Shown: piece after piece, positions 24,773-35,654 of the stretch
How the letters are laid out: every line of letters starts with the position of its first letter
Numbering within the stretch: the stretch's first letter is position 1
DNA from: Rhizophagus irregularis
Lineage: Eukaryota > Glomeromycota > Glomeromycetes > Glomerales > Glomeraceae
Assembly (NCBI RefSeq): GCF_026210795.1
Contig: NC_089440.1
Coordinates: 4,588,001-4,652,000 of the forward strand
Reading direction: 5' to 3'
Length of the DNA stretch: 64,000 nucleotides
Notes under the pieces: generated by a model
Told to the model about the DNA's origin: nothing
What the model saw: the letters and a program-made list of their open reading frames with translations, nothing else
Databases searched by the model: none
Made by a program: the position numbers and the translations under genes

Positions 24773-25459
24773 TTAAAAATAAAATAAAATAAAAAAGAAA
24801 ATTATTTGAATAGTATACTGATTAATACGAACTATAAAATCCAAAGGTTCTATATTAAAATATATATTATTCAAAAGCCCTTCTACCTTTTGATAGACTT
24901 TATGATTAATATCTTTTTTAACTATATTTTTATCATAACTATAATGTTTTTTATCTTCTTCAGTAACACCTAAAACTTTTTCTTTGTCTTTTTGTAAATC
25001 ACATCTATCGACCAAATCTTATGTGTAGAATCAAAAACGAAATCTAAAAATTTGACTCCAGTTTCGAATATATGAACTTTAGTCATTTTAATTTCTTGTC
25101 GTAAGAAATCAGCTAATAATTTAGGAAATAAGCCTTTAATAATATCTACGAAAGTTAATTTATTATTATTAACTTTAACTTCGCCAAAGGATTCGTTTAT
25201 AAATAAATCAATTATTTTAGCTTTATCAAAGGTATATATATTGTATTCTTTAATTTTTTCAATTAAACATATAATCGAATAATATATAATATTTCTCATT
25301 CTTTTACGATTTGAATAACAGCGCCAAACATGTCCAAAAGTTTCTTTTTTACATTCACAGACAGGACATTTCCAATCCTTATATATATCAAAATTAACCA
25401 ATTTTCTTTGTTCTACAGTCGGAATTTCTTCAATTAAATTCTTAATTTTATAACGACGT
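24773..25459 (-). pseudogene. LINE ORF2, C-terminal segment with zinc finger
   Basis: This continues the LINE ORF2 after the solo LTR. It contains a Cys-rich finger (WKCPVCECKKETFGHVWRC near 25,340-25,390), as found after RT/RNase H in several LINE families. The frame breaks in an A-rich stretch near 24,970 and continues to about 24,776 in another frame. Ignoring the solo LTR and one ACGT joins it in frame to the RNase H segment on the other side. Confidence 0.8.
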
Positions 25460-26093
25460 TGAAGGATGCACCTGCCACATGCATGATGCATCGCTCATTA
25501 TACATGAAAACTCATGTATTGGATTAGTATCTTCATAACGTTACAACATTTCATTAGCTTGGTTTAGTGATTCATTTTTCAGGGTCAAATAAAATGTTGT
25601 TCTTTCGGACTAATAAAATCTAAAAGATTTCTGCCTTTCACAACTTTCAATAAAAGAAACAAAGTAGAAGTAATTCATAATTCGTTAATAATAATAAATT
25701 CATCGAATTCAAAATACAATATTAAGGGTAAAAATATTATCAATTCACTTTTCTTCAAAATTATCTGTTCAAAATTTGTTAGTTTATTCAGATCAAATAA
25801 ATGTCTATTAAATAAGATTTTCAATTACCCTTGAACTCATATGACTTATCTATTCTAATTGGTTACAGTTTATCCTCATGTCCAGGAGTTGGATCATTAC
25901 AATAACTCCATTGTAGACAAATAAATACAAATTGTTGATCATTAGTATCTTTCATCAATGTTGATCATCTGGGTCACTCAACATGTGACTTACTGCGTCT
26001 ATTAACTTTTCATATTATTTTCTATACGTCTAAAATACTAAGATACCTACGCCTAATTATTAATTAATTCTCTATCTAGTTCTGTATACTACA
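25460..26093 (-). mobile_element. Solo LTR of Ty3 family A in the LINE
   Basis: A 634-bp LTR, TGAAGGATGCACC...TATACTACA on the plus strand, hence TGTAGTATACAG...TTCA on the minus strand. It is flanked by the 4-bp duplication ACGT (25456-25459, 26094-26097). No internal sequence remains, which fits LTR-LTR recombination. It nearly matches the LTRs at 29571 and 55832 but has an extra ATGCATG near the start. Confidence 0.93.
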
Positions 26094-29000
26094 ACGTCGT
26101 TTAGTTGTGTGAAAATTAGTTTGTAAAACATTTTCATTTTCCTTTAAGAATTCGAACGTAATTGCCCATTCTACGCTATCTATTGTATATTTTCGATTTC
26201 TTCGAAGATTAAAAAATTTTTCTAAATTTAAAATTTCATTATAATATCGTATGAAACGTCTAATCAGTTTTTCAATAATAATATTATTCCATGTAAGCAT
26301 ATATTTGATTTTATCGAGTTGAAAAAAATTAAAATTAACCGAATATACCCTATTCCTATCTGAATAATGATCTTTAATTTTTTGATCTAAAAAATTATGG
26401 TATAAATCATCATCATATGCTTTGATTTTAGTAATTTTTGGTATAATTATTTCATTTAAATCTATAAATTGTCGAATTAAAGCCCAAATATAAACGTTAT
26501 TCTGAGTTTTTAGTAATTTGTGCGTATTATAAATTTCAGTTTTGCATATAATTTCATTAAAATAATTAAGAATAAATTCATTATCTGTAATTATCTCGAC
26601 ATTACTAATATTATGAACTATAATCAACGTGAGTATAAAACTTGTCACTTCTGCTTTACTTGGAGAAATCCAATGTTCAATATTAACGTAAAATTCATCA
26701 ATTAATTTATGATCTTTATCATAAAAATGTAAACCAGCTATACCATCAATATTTTCTGTCCCATTATTTATAACAGAACCATCTATACATACAAAAATTC
26801 ATTCTCCAAATTGTTGGATTAATTTGTAGTTAATAACATTTAACTTTTCGATCGTTAAGTTCTTATTAAATTTTTCTTTTTTAATATATTTTTCTATACA
26901 ATTCTGCATTGATTTTTGCATATTGGAATCAAAAATATTTAATCTAATATCATCTTGTTTAAAAAGCGTTGGTTGTATAATAAATTTATGTTTATGCCAT
27001 ATATTTGACTCAACATGTAATTGAATAATATCTGGTACTATATATGAATCAGTTTCATGTATTATCATTGCATGTGAATGTAAATAATTTTCAAGAAAAT
27101 AAACATCTTCTATTCTCAATTTAACTAAACAATTACTTTGCTTATGTATTCTTTCGAGGGGACCAAGGGCGCTTGTTTCATCCAAAAAACATCCTAAACA
27201 TTTTTTTAAACCCATAAATAAATCATCTGAATTATTAACCATTATATAATGTTCCAACACTATATCGTTAGATCCTAAATTGTAATTTTTACCATAAACT
27301 AAAATTATATCGTTATGTAACTTCTTTTTTCCAAAAATAAAACCATTATTTATAGGTCCTGAGTCTGAATTCATTTTAGTTAGAATTGTTCCTTTTAAAT
27401 TATGAGCGAAACTAGTGCCTATTTTATTCTTAGCTTCAATAGAAATTCGTCTCTTTATTACTTCATTGTTATCTAAAATACAATCTTCTATAATTTTCCA
27501 ACTTTTTTCAATTAAAGATCTATTTGGACTAAAAAATTTTTTAAATCGTTTTCCCAAAATTTCTTTTAATGTTAATAAATTTTTTCCATCTAACGTCAAA
27601 ATTTGATCTGCAAACATAATATTGAGTTTTTTTATTGATCATAAATTTTTGAAATAAATTTCTTTAGGTAAAATTTCTTTAATTAAAATATTCCCTCCAA
27701 TTATTTCCATTTTATCTACCGTATCGTTAATAGCAATGCTAAAATTTTGAGTCTTTAACATTTTGATACACTCTAATATATAATGATTTTTTAATTGCGT
27801 CGTGAAAATTTTCTTATATCTAATAATATCTTTTTATCGTAATGAATAAATAGGATTATCGTTTAAAAATAACAATTGTTGAAGATTATATAAACGAATT
27901 TTTGTGATCATTCCCAATTCATTTTTATCATTAATTTGTAAGATAAAATTAGTCGTTTTTGCTTGTAATTGATTATCCTCAATATTTTTAACATTAAACA
28001 TCTCTTTTAAGTGAACTATTGAATTTGGTGTAGTTTTCATAAATTTTAACTTATGTTTAAATAAAATACGAAATTTTGCCATAATTTTGTTACATTCATG
28101 TTCTGATAAAATAATTAATTGTGCCCTATACTCGATTCTTGGAATAATTAAAACATTAAAGATAAAAGCCATTTGTTTATCTGTTAATTTTTTTCGTAAG
28201 ATCATTGAATCGCAGCAATTATTAATTTCATTTTTAATTTGATCAATCACATGATTTCTTCGATTAAAAGCGTTGAACCAAACTCCTAGTAATCTAATTG
28301 ATCCTTTTTTACTAGCAGGTTTAATATTGACTATCAATTTTCCAAAACTCAAAGATATCGATTCGGGGATATATTTTTTTCTTAATAATAATTCTGATTT
28401 ATCCTTATTGATTTTTATATCATTAAGATTATAAAAGTTGTCAGCAATTGATAAAATTTTTTCTAAATTTTCCTGGTTTCCAGCCATGAAATTTGTATCA
28501 TCCATATACGCTAAACCTGAAAAGTTAAAATTAATCTTTTCTTCGACATTTTCATAAATATTATTAACTTTAACACCATCTATATCATATCCTAGATTTG
28601 AGTTCTTAATTTTTGTCAATAAAGGATCGTAGTAAATAATCCACAAAAGCGGTGAAATTATTTCCCTTGATCAATCCCGCATTGCATATCGAAAGCGTCT
28701 GTTAAACCAAAAGGTGTAAAAACTTTGTTTTTCCGCCCAATCGATAAACCTGTTAATAAATTAATTAATTCTACTGGAAATTTAATTCTTTTCATCGCTT
28801 TTTCAAGCATAAAAACATTAATCCGATCATAAGCCTTTGACATGTCAAGAGCAAAAATCCATAATTCTTTATCATGTTCATTACTATGTTGAATTATCTC
28901 ATTAATTATTCGTAATGGTTCAAAAGTTGAATTTAGGGGTAAGCCCGCGTATTGATATCCTTGTAAAATTTGATGTTCTACTATTATCTTCGAGATACGT

Positions 29001-29570
29001 TTTGTAATTATTTTCATCATAACTTTTCTAGCAGTTTCCAATAACGTGATTGGTCTAGTATTATTTAATCTATACCCCCAAGGTTTCAGCTTTGGGATCG
29101 GATATATATTTGCTAGTTTCCAGTCTTCAGGCATTATTTGAGTACGTAAAACTTCATTTATAATATCTCTTAATAAATGATTAAATTCTGACAGAGCTTT
29201 CTTAATTTCATCATATGCAATTCCTGTTGGCCCCACTGCTTTCTTAATTGGTAAATCTTTGATTACAATATCCCATTCACCATCTGTTATTGGTTCAAGA
29301 CAATTATTATAAATTAATTCATTAATTGATCTTATAGGTTCATATTCATCAGACCACTCTAGTAAATCATCTATTGTACGATTTTTCGAACCTACTGCAT
29401 TTTGAAAATGATCTTTAGTTATGTCTTTGATTTTATTTTCATCAGTAACTAAAATACTATTTCCATCTTCGTCATCAATCAAGACTCTATCTATAAAAAT
29501 TTTTATCATTTCATTTTCAGTAATATTATCAATCATTCTTCGTTGATTATCTGCTAAATCTGCACAACGT
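26094..29570 (-). pseudogene. LINE ORF2, reverse transcriptase and RNase H segment
   Basis: Read right to left, RT motifs appear in order: ALDMSKAYDRIN near 28,830, CGIDQG near 28,665 and the catalytic AYMDDT near 28,505. After a connecting region an RNase H domain follows (VCIDGS near 26,790, KAEVTS near 26,650, IITDN near 26,590). Breaks: a missing G in the GGG run near 28,655, TAA near 27,834, TGA near 27,645 and TGA near 26,800 where Trp would fit. These are enough to inactivate it. It joins in frame, across the element A insertion, to the endonuclease part at 56,459. Confidence 0.9.
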
Positions 29571-30197
29571 TGAAGGATGCACCTGCCACATGCATCGCTC
29601 ATTATACATGAAAACTCATGTATTGGATCAGTATCTTCATGACGTTACAACATTTCATTAGCTTGGTTTAGTGATTCATTTTTCAGGGTCAAATAAAATG
29701 TTGTTCTTTCGGACTAATAAAATCTAAAAGATTTCTGCCTTTTACAACTTTCAATAAAAGAAACAAAGTAAAAGTAATTCATAATTTGTTAATAATAATA
29801 AATTCATCAAATTCAAAATACAATAATAAGGGTAAAAATCTTATCAATTCACTTTTCTTCAAAATTATCTGTTCAAAATTTGTTAGTTTATTCAGATCAA
29901 ATAAATGTCTATTAAATAAGATTTTCAATTACCCTTGAACTCATATGACTTATCTATTCTAATTGGTTACAGTTTATCCTCATGTCCAGGAGTTGGATCA
30001 TTACAATAACTCCATTGTAGACAAATAAATACAAATTGTTGATCATTAGTATCTCTCATCAATGTTGATCATCTGGGTCACTCAACATGTGACTTACTGC
30101 GCCTATTAACTTTTCATGTTATTTTCTATACGTCTAAAATACTAAGATACCTACGCCTAATTATTAATTAATTCTCTATCTAGTTCTGTATACTACA
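29571..30197 (-). repeat. 3' LTR of element A
   Basis: 627 bp, TG...CA ends, nearly identical to 55832-56458. On the internal side, the minus strand reads AGCGGGGGAATTT just before the LTR: the polypurine tract priming plus-strand synthesis. Confidence 0.93.
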
Positions 30198-30210
30198 AAA
30201 TTCCCCCGCT
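30198..30210 (-). promoter_or_regulatory. Polypurine tract of element A
   Basis: The minus strand reads GCGGGGGAATTT immediately upstream of the 3' LTR. The matching position in element B (51861-51874) is GGTGGGGAAATTT. Confidence 0.75.
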
Positions 30211-30280
30211 AATGAATATTGTGTCCTCACAATACTCTCAAAATTAATTAATCCCTAATTGAATCAAACTCGGGTCTCAA

Positions 30281-32473
30281 TCAAATCTAAATTCTCTCCT
30301 ATCCACCACTTCCTCTCCTTTAATTAATATCCTTGGTTCAAACTTTAACCTATCTCGATATTTTTTTAGCCATTTACCATTTTGTGGTATTTTCAGAATT
30401 TGTCCATTCAATTCTCTCAATTGATATGATCCATTCAATAGTTTTTCATGAATTACATATGGTCCTTTCCATTTTTCTTGTAGTTTACCTGACCATTGTT
30501 TTTCTCTCCATGCTTCATATAGTAATACTTTGTCTTCTACTCCAAATTCTTCTTTTATTCTATGCTTCTTATCACCTGTGCTTTCGTTAAATTTCTCTAA
30601 CTTTGAATCTTATCTTCGGTAATTCTTCGATTAACATTTTTACTCTTTTCATCATGGTCATCTTATTTAAAGATGTTAGCCGTAATTGATTGGCCGATGC
30701 TGTAATATTACAGCATACAGCATTACAGTTATGACACTTTTCGTAATACTGTAATTAGGCCGTAATGCTGTAATTGGGTCGTAATGCTGTAATTAGGTCG
30801 CAATGCTATAATTAGGCTGTAATGTCAATTTTTAATGGCATAAAAATTTAAAATAAAAGTAATGAATTATAAAAGTAAATTACAATAGTTTATATGTCGT
30901 GTAATTTTAATTTTTAGGGGTACATAAGACGCGTCGCGTTTTTTTTTGTATTTTGTATACGCGTTCGTGTAAAGAAAAAAATTATATAATGAACCAAAAT
31001 CCCTAGGAGTGGGTGTTGGGGGTGGAAGGTGGGAAATATTAAGTTTTTTTCAAAAAATTTATATTAAATTAGCATAATATCTTTAATAATTAGATGATTT
31101 TATGCATAATTTACATATAAACTTTTTTACAAAAAAAAAATATTATTATTATTATTTTTGATATTATTTACCCCTTAAAATTGAAATTACACGGTCACAT
31201 ATTTCCTAAAATCCGAAATCCGAAATCCGAAATATAATTCCGGCCGAAATTAACGTAATTTCACTTAAACATGTAATTTCAGCCGAAAATCATAATTCAG
31301 CCAAAACGGGAATGCAGATCTTTCCTTTTTTGGCGATAGCCGTTCCACAAAAATTGATTTTAGTGGGAACGACACTGGAATTTTGTGTAACAACACTTTC
31401 CTTTTTAGGATATTTGTTAATTTCTGCTAAAATTAAGTGCATAATTCTGGCCGAAATTACATACGTAATTTCGGAATTACGGCATTACGGATTAGTTACG
31501 GCATTAAGACCTAATTACAGTATTACGACCTAATTATGGCATTACAACCTAATTACAGCATTACAACTTTTGCTTTTTAATGTAGATAGGTTGCAACCTA
31601 TTACATACGACACTGTGTCTTAATATTACAGTTACGGCTAACATCTTTAATCTTATTCTCATCTTTATCTAATGGTATCTTTGCCTCCCTACTATATGTC
31701 ACATAAAATGGTTGCATATTACTTGATTTATGTTTCTTTGTTCTGTATGCAAATAATACAGATGATACATTTCTATCCCAATCTTGTCCTCTTAGCCTTG
31801 CTAATGATTCACATAAAGTTCGGTTAAATCTCTCTACTAATCCATTTATTTCTGGATGATATGGTGTTGATAACCTATGGTTTATTCCACACCTTTCAGT
31901 TAACTTTTCCATTAATTTATTATTAAAATGTGTACCTCTGTCACTTATTATCTTTCTAGGGCATCCATGTCTACAGATTATATCTTCCCATAAAAATTTG
32001 GTCACTTCATTAGCTGTAGCTTCCTTTAATGCTCTGGCTTCTGCCCATTTCGTAAAGTAATCTATAGCTACCACTATGTATTTATTACCTTTACCTGTTT
32101 TGTTCAATGGTCCTACAATGTCTATTCCTATTACTTCGAACGGTTCTCCTATCTTTATAGGATGTAATTCACTTTTACCACTTGGTTTTCCTCTCACTTG
32201 ACAATTCCAACATGTTCTAATATACTCTTCAATATCTTTTCTCATATTTTTCCAATAGTATCTTTCTCTCATCTTTTCATAAGTAGCGTTCATTCCAAAA
32301 TGCCCTGACAATTCATTGTCATGCATCATATACATTAATCCTTCGAATTCATACTTCCTAATTACTCTTAGTTTCCTTTCACCCTTTTTTTGATAGACTA
32401 TCCCTTCTATGATCTCGTACTTCTTTTCGCTTATAATATTTTTAATTATTCTATCATACTCACTTTCTTCCAT
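30281..32473 (-). pseudogene. Integrase of element A, with MITE insertion
   Basis: Starts MEESEYDRIIK. It has an HHCC zinc-binding domain (HDNELSGHFGMN ... CWNCQVRG), then the rve core with GIDIVG, ISDRGTHFN and NGLVERFNRTL carrying the D, D and E. The C-terminal part (FKVRE..., YEAWREKQWSEKLQ region) lies beyond the MITE at 30668-31649. Compared with element B, the stretch after LTKAQV carries a small deletion or stop. Removing the MITE and one 8-bp duplication restores MTMM as in element B. It would insert the cDNA; this copy is broken. The ATG overlaps the end of the small coiled-coil ORF in another frame. Confidence 0.88.
30668..31649. mobile_element. 982-bp hAT-like MITE in the integrase gene
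   Basis: Inverted ends TAAAGATGTTAGCCGTAA are flanked by a perfect 8-bp duplication ATCTTATT (30660-30667, 31650-31657). Removing it reproduces the uninterrupted integrase sequence of element B at the same site, an internal control. Subterminal blocks resembling CGTAATGCTGTAATTAGG occur in both orientations near both ends. TAAA-start ends and 8-bp duplication match the hAT at 12586. Confidence 0.9.
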
Positions 32474-32700
32474 AATATTTCTTTATATATTCCAGTTTTT
32501 CCTATAGTTATTTCTGCTTTTATTATCTCTTCCTGAATTTCTTTAATCGACAATACCTCACCTTCGTTCCAATCTTCAATTTTTATATTACCTAACCTTC
32601 TGTTTTTATCCCTTAATTTAACAATTTCCTCTTGAATATCTTTCAATGCTTTAATCAATGTTTCTATTTCCACATTCGTCGTTTTTATTATTTGTTCCAT
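32446..32700 (-). CDS. Small coiled-coil ORF between kinase-like domain and integrase (element A)
   Basis: 84 codons starting MEQIIKTTNVEIETL. It is helical and charged with heptad spacing (IKALKDIQEEIVKLRDKNRRL), probably a coiled coil. It lies in a different frame from both neighbours: it overlaps the end of the RT-kinase frame by about 50 nt and the start of integrase by about 28 nt. The equivalent exists in element B (50362-50589) with the same integrase overlap. Function unknown; a Gag- or Pol-binding linker is possible. Confidence 0.6.
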   Translation of the reverse strand: MEQIIKTTNVEIETLIKALKDIQEEIVKLRDKNRRLGNIKIEDWNEGEVLSIKEIQEEIIKAEITIGKTGIYKEILWKKVSMIE

Positions 32701-35089
32701 CTTTTGATTTTATACCTCTCCAATTTTCTATCTCTTTATATACCTTTTTCCAACTAATATCATCATTCTTAACTCTTACTAAACTATACCTTTTAGTGTC
32801 TTTATACATGTCTTGATTATCTTCAAACATTTTAACCATATCTAGATATTCATCCTTTTTTAACGTTTCGTATGATGATTTCTCTGATTTCTTAGTTTCT
32901 CTTCCAATGTAGTTTTCCCAACATGTGTTACCATCTTTTTCTAAAAATATTACTACCGATTCATCTATTAATTTCTTTAATCTGAATATTTCTTTCTCCA
33001 TTTCATGATTTCCATGTGGAGTAATTAATCCCCTATCAAAACTCTTTGTCTTTTGATAATAATATTCACAATAAGGTGATTTATCCAAAATCACTATATC
33101 TGTGTCTTTATTATACTCTAACATTCTACTGTTTATTTGTTCCACCACTTCTTTTCTAAATTTCCATTCTGTTTCTAATTTTGGTTTATGAAATTCCTCT
33201 TTATCTTTTCTTCTTCTTTTAAAGGTATTAAATCTTACTTTTAATCCTTGTTTTTCCCATTCCTTGATTAGGTTTTGTACTATACTTGTTTTTCCTAATC
33301 CATCAACTCCATCAATTATTACCATTGTGGGTTTCTTACCCTTTTTCATTGTTAATAACCTTGATAATGCATCTGCATTTTTATTCTCTTTTCCAGGACT
33401 ATGTATGATTTCAAAGTTGTATTGCTGTAACTCCATTACCCATCTAGCTCTTCTTCCTACTGGTACTTTTGCACTCATCAGTCCTTTTAAAGCTGCATGA
33501 TCTGTTATTACCTTAAATTTTCAATTAACTAGATATTTATGGAAATGTTTTACTCCCCATATTACTGCTAAACATTCCAATTCAGTTATTGGATATCTCT
33601 TCTCAGCTCCTTGTAAACTTCTGCTTGCATAAGCTATTACTATTTCTCGACCTTTCTCATCTTTCTGACTTAATATTGCTCCAATACCATCTCCTGAGGT
33701 GTCAGTTATCAATATAAATTCTTTTTCAAAATTTGGGTATTGCAATATCGGGTATTTTATCAATTTTTTCTTTAATGTATCGAATGCTCTCTGTTGTTCC
33801 TCACCCTATACGAACTCTGTTTCTTTCTTCACTAAACTTGTTAAAGGTTTAGCAGGACCCCGGATATCTAATATAAAGGTCATAATGGACTTTTGGCCAA
33901 AAACACCCCTTTTTGCTGAAACTCAAAAAATCGTTTTTTGTAAATATCTCAGCATCCAGTAATTCAATTTTAATGAACTTTTTTTTATTTTGTAGCCCTC
34001 ATTTAGCTCTACAATTTAAAAAAATGTTCATCAAAATTGGACTACTGGATGCCGAGATATTTACAAAAAACGATTTTTTGAGCCCTGAAAAATGGGCCAA
34101 TCTGCCGAAAGTGTGACTTATGACCTGTTTTGGAGATATCCGGGGTCCTGGTTTAGCTATCTTTGAGAAATTTTCCACAAATTTCCTATAATAGGAACAT
34201 AGTCCTAAAAATGATCTCACTTCTTTCACCGTTGTTAGTTCTTTAATCCCTTGTACTTTTTCAATTTTCTTTTCATCCGGTCTTAGTCCACCATTTCCTA
34301 CTATGTGTCCTAAGAATTCAATATCCCTTTCTAAGAACTTACATTTCTTCAGTTTTATGATCAAATTGTGCTCTTATAATCTTCTCAATACTTTATCTAA
34401 ATGTTCCATGTGGTCTTCCAAATTTTCAGAAAATATCATAATATCATCTATGTATACCACTATGAAGTCATCTATAAATTCTTCTAATATTTCATCCATT
34501 ACCTTTGGAAGGTTGCTGGTGCATTCGTCAATCCAAATGGCATTACATTATACTCATATAATCCCTTTGCACATACGAATGCTGTTTTGGATCTATCTTT
34601 TTCATCCATTTCTATCTGATGAAATCCTGCTGCTAGATCAATACTTGAAAACCATTTTGCTCTCCTATATTTTTCCAATAACTCGTCTATTCTCGGCAAA
34701 GGATAACTATCTGGTATAGTTACCTTATTCAGTTGTCTATAATCAATGCAAAACCTATACTTCCCTGTTTTCTTTTTTGCTAATGTTACAGGTGAACTCC
34801 ATGGGCTATTTGATTTTCTTATTTTTCCTTGTTTCAATAACTTATCTACCTCTTCTCTTATGACTTTTGATTTCTCCTCAGTTTCTTTATATCTCTTCTG
34901 TTTAATCGGTTTTACTCCTTTTTCGATTTCTATCCTATGTTTCACTATTTTCATCCTACCTTCTTTCTCTTCATCATATTCTAAAATATCTTGGTATTTT
35001 AATAACATTTTTATCATATCATCCTTTTCATTATTATCTACTTCTCCTATATTTAGTTTTTCCAAGAATTTACCTTCTCTCGTTTGCAT
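32651..35089 (-). pseudogene. RT-RNase H-nucleotide kinase-like Pol of element A
   Basis: Begins MQTREGKFLEKL. RT motifs: SSPVTLAKKK, FCIDYRQLN, SSIDLAAGFHQ, MPFGLTNAPATF and YIDD near 34,460. An RNase H domain (ILITDTSGDG near 33,700, TELECLAVIW near 33,580) follows. After the usual PGKENKNADALSRL tail the frame continues, without a stop, into a P-loop domain: IDGVDGLGKTS (33,313-33,281), VILDKSPYCEYYYQ (about 33,065-33,105) and FDRGL. This resembles thymidylate/deoxynucleoside kinases. Breaks: stops near 34,500, 34,377, 33,810 and 33,520, and a 296-bp MITE at 33854-34149. The domain ends about 32,660 and overlaps the coiled-coil ORF. Confidence 0.85.
33854..34149. mobile_element. 296-bp foldback MITE in the RT of element A
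   Basis: Ends AGGACCCCGGATAT and ATATCCGGGGTCCT are flanked by GGTTTAGC (33846-33853, 34150-34157); alternatively a 6-bp duplication GTTTAG with CAGG ends. Nearly the whole element is an inverted repeat around a short centre, with arms containing AAAAAATCGTTTTTTGTAAA. Removing it restores the IAKPLTS reading seen in element B. Confidence 0.87.
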
Positions 35090-35124
35090 CTTTACTGTCT
35101 CTCTCTTTTCAGAGCCAAGACTCC

Positions 35125-35583
35125 CTATTTAAAAGTTTGGTATACTTCATATTTCACATTCTCGTCATTACTTTCATACTCTCTCTCATCATTTGATAAT
35201 TCAGATTCTTCAAACTCTTCCAATTCCTCTAAACCTCTCTCGTAACTTATTGGAATAATTACTGTTTCTTCTTGTCTTTCGATTCTCATCTCTTTGTTTT
35301 CAAAGTCTATACTTACATTTAATTTTTTCCAAATATCATTTCCTAATATCAAATCTTCTTCACTAGAATCAATTACTTCTACTTCTTTTTCGATCTCCAA
35401 TTCATCCTTATATCTTATAGTTATTCCTGCTTTTCCCAAAGCTTCTATCTTTTCTCCATTTGCTATAGTACATCTAAATTTGCTCTTCCCAAATATGGAA
35501 ATTCCCAATTTCTTTCGTAATTTATCTGTTATTACACTTATCGCTGCCCCTGTATTGATGATTACACTAACTATCTGATCTTC
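35125..35583 (-). pseudogene. Aspartic protease of element A (main part)
   Basis: Retropepsin-like: the active-site region reads IVSVIINTGAAISVI, where the expected DTGA has become NTGA, so the catalytic Asp is lost. It continues through KLGISIFGKSKF and VIDSSEEDLILGNDIW to an acidic tail ending TFK and TAG. The first 15 codons lie beyond the foldback element, at 38179-38221. It would cut the Gag and Pol polyproteins. The downstream RT lies in a different (-1) frame. Confidence 0.82.
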
Positions 35584-35654
35584 TACATCAGGAAATTTGT
35601 TTAGGCGTAATTTAGTGTAATATTTCGAAGGTGGTGTAAAATTTCGAAATATTA

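Noticed and set aside
29571-30197. Possible cysteine motif (DACGRC) starting the RT segment
   Set aside because: It is LTR sequence read through in frame; the LINE frame begins after the duplication.
30668-31649. piggyBac-type reading of the MITE (TTAA target site)
   Set aside because: TTAA occurs at both edges, but only the 8-bp ATCTTATT duplication restores the element B-like integrase sequence.
33699-35132. Open frames on the plus strand across element A Pol
   Set aside because: Shadows of the minus-strand protease and RT frames.
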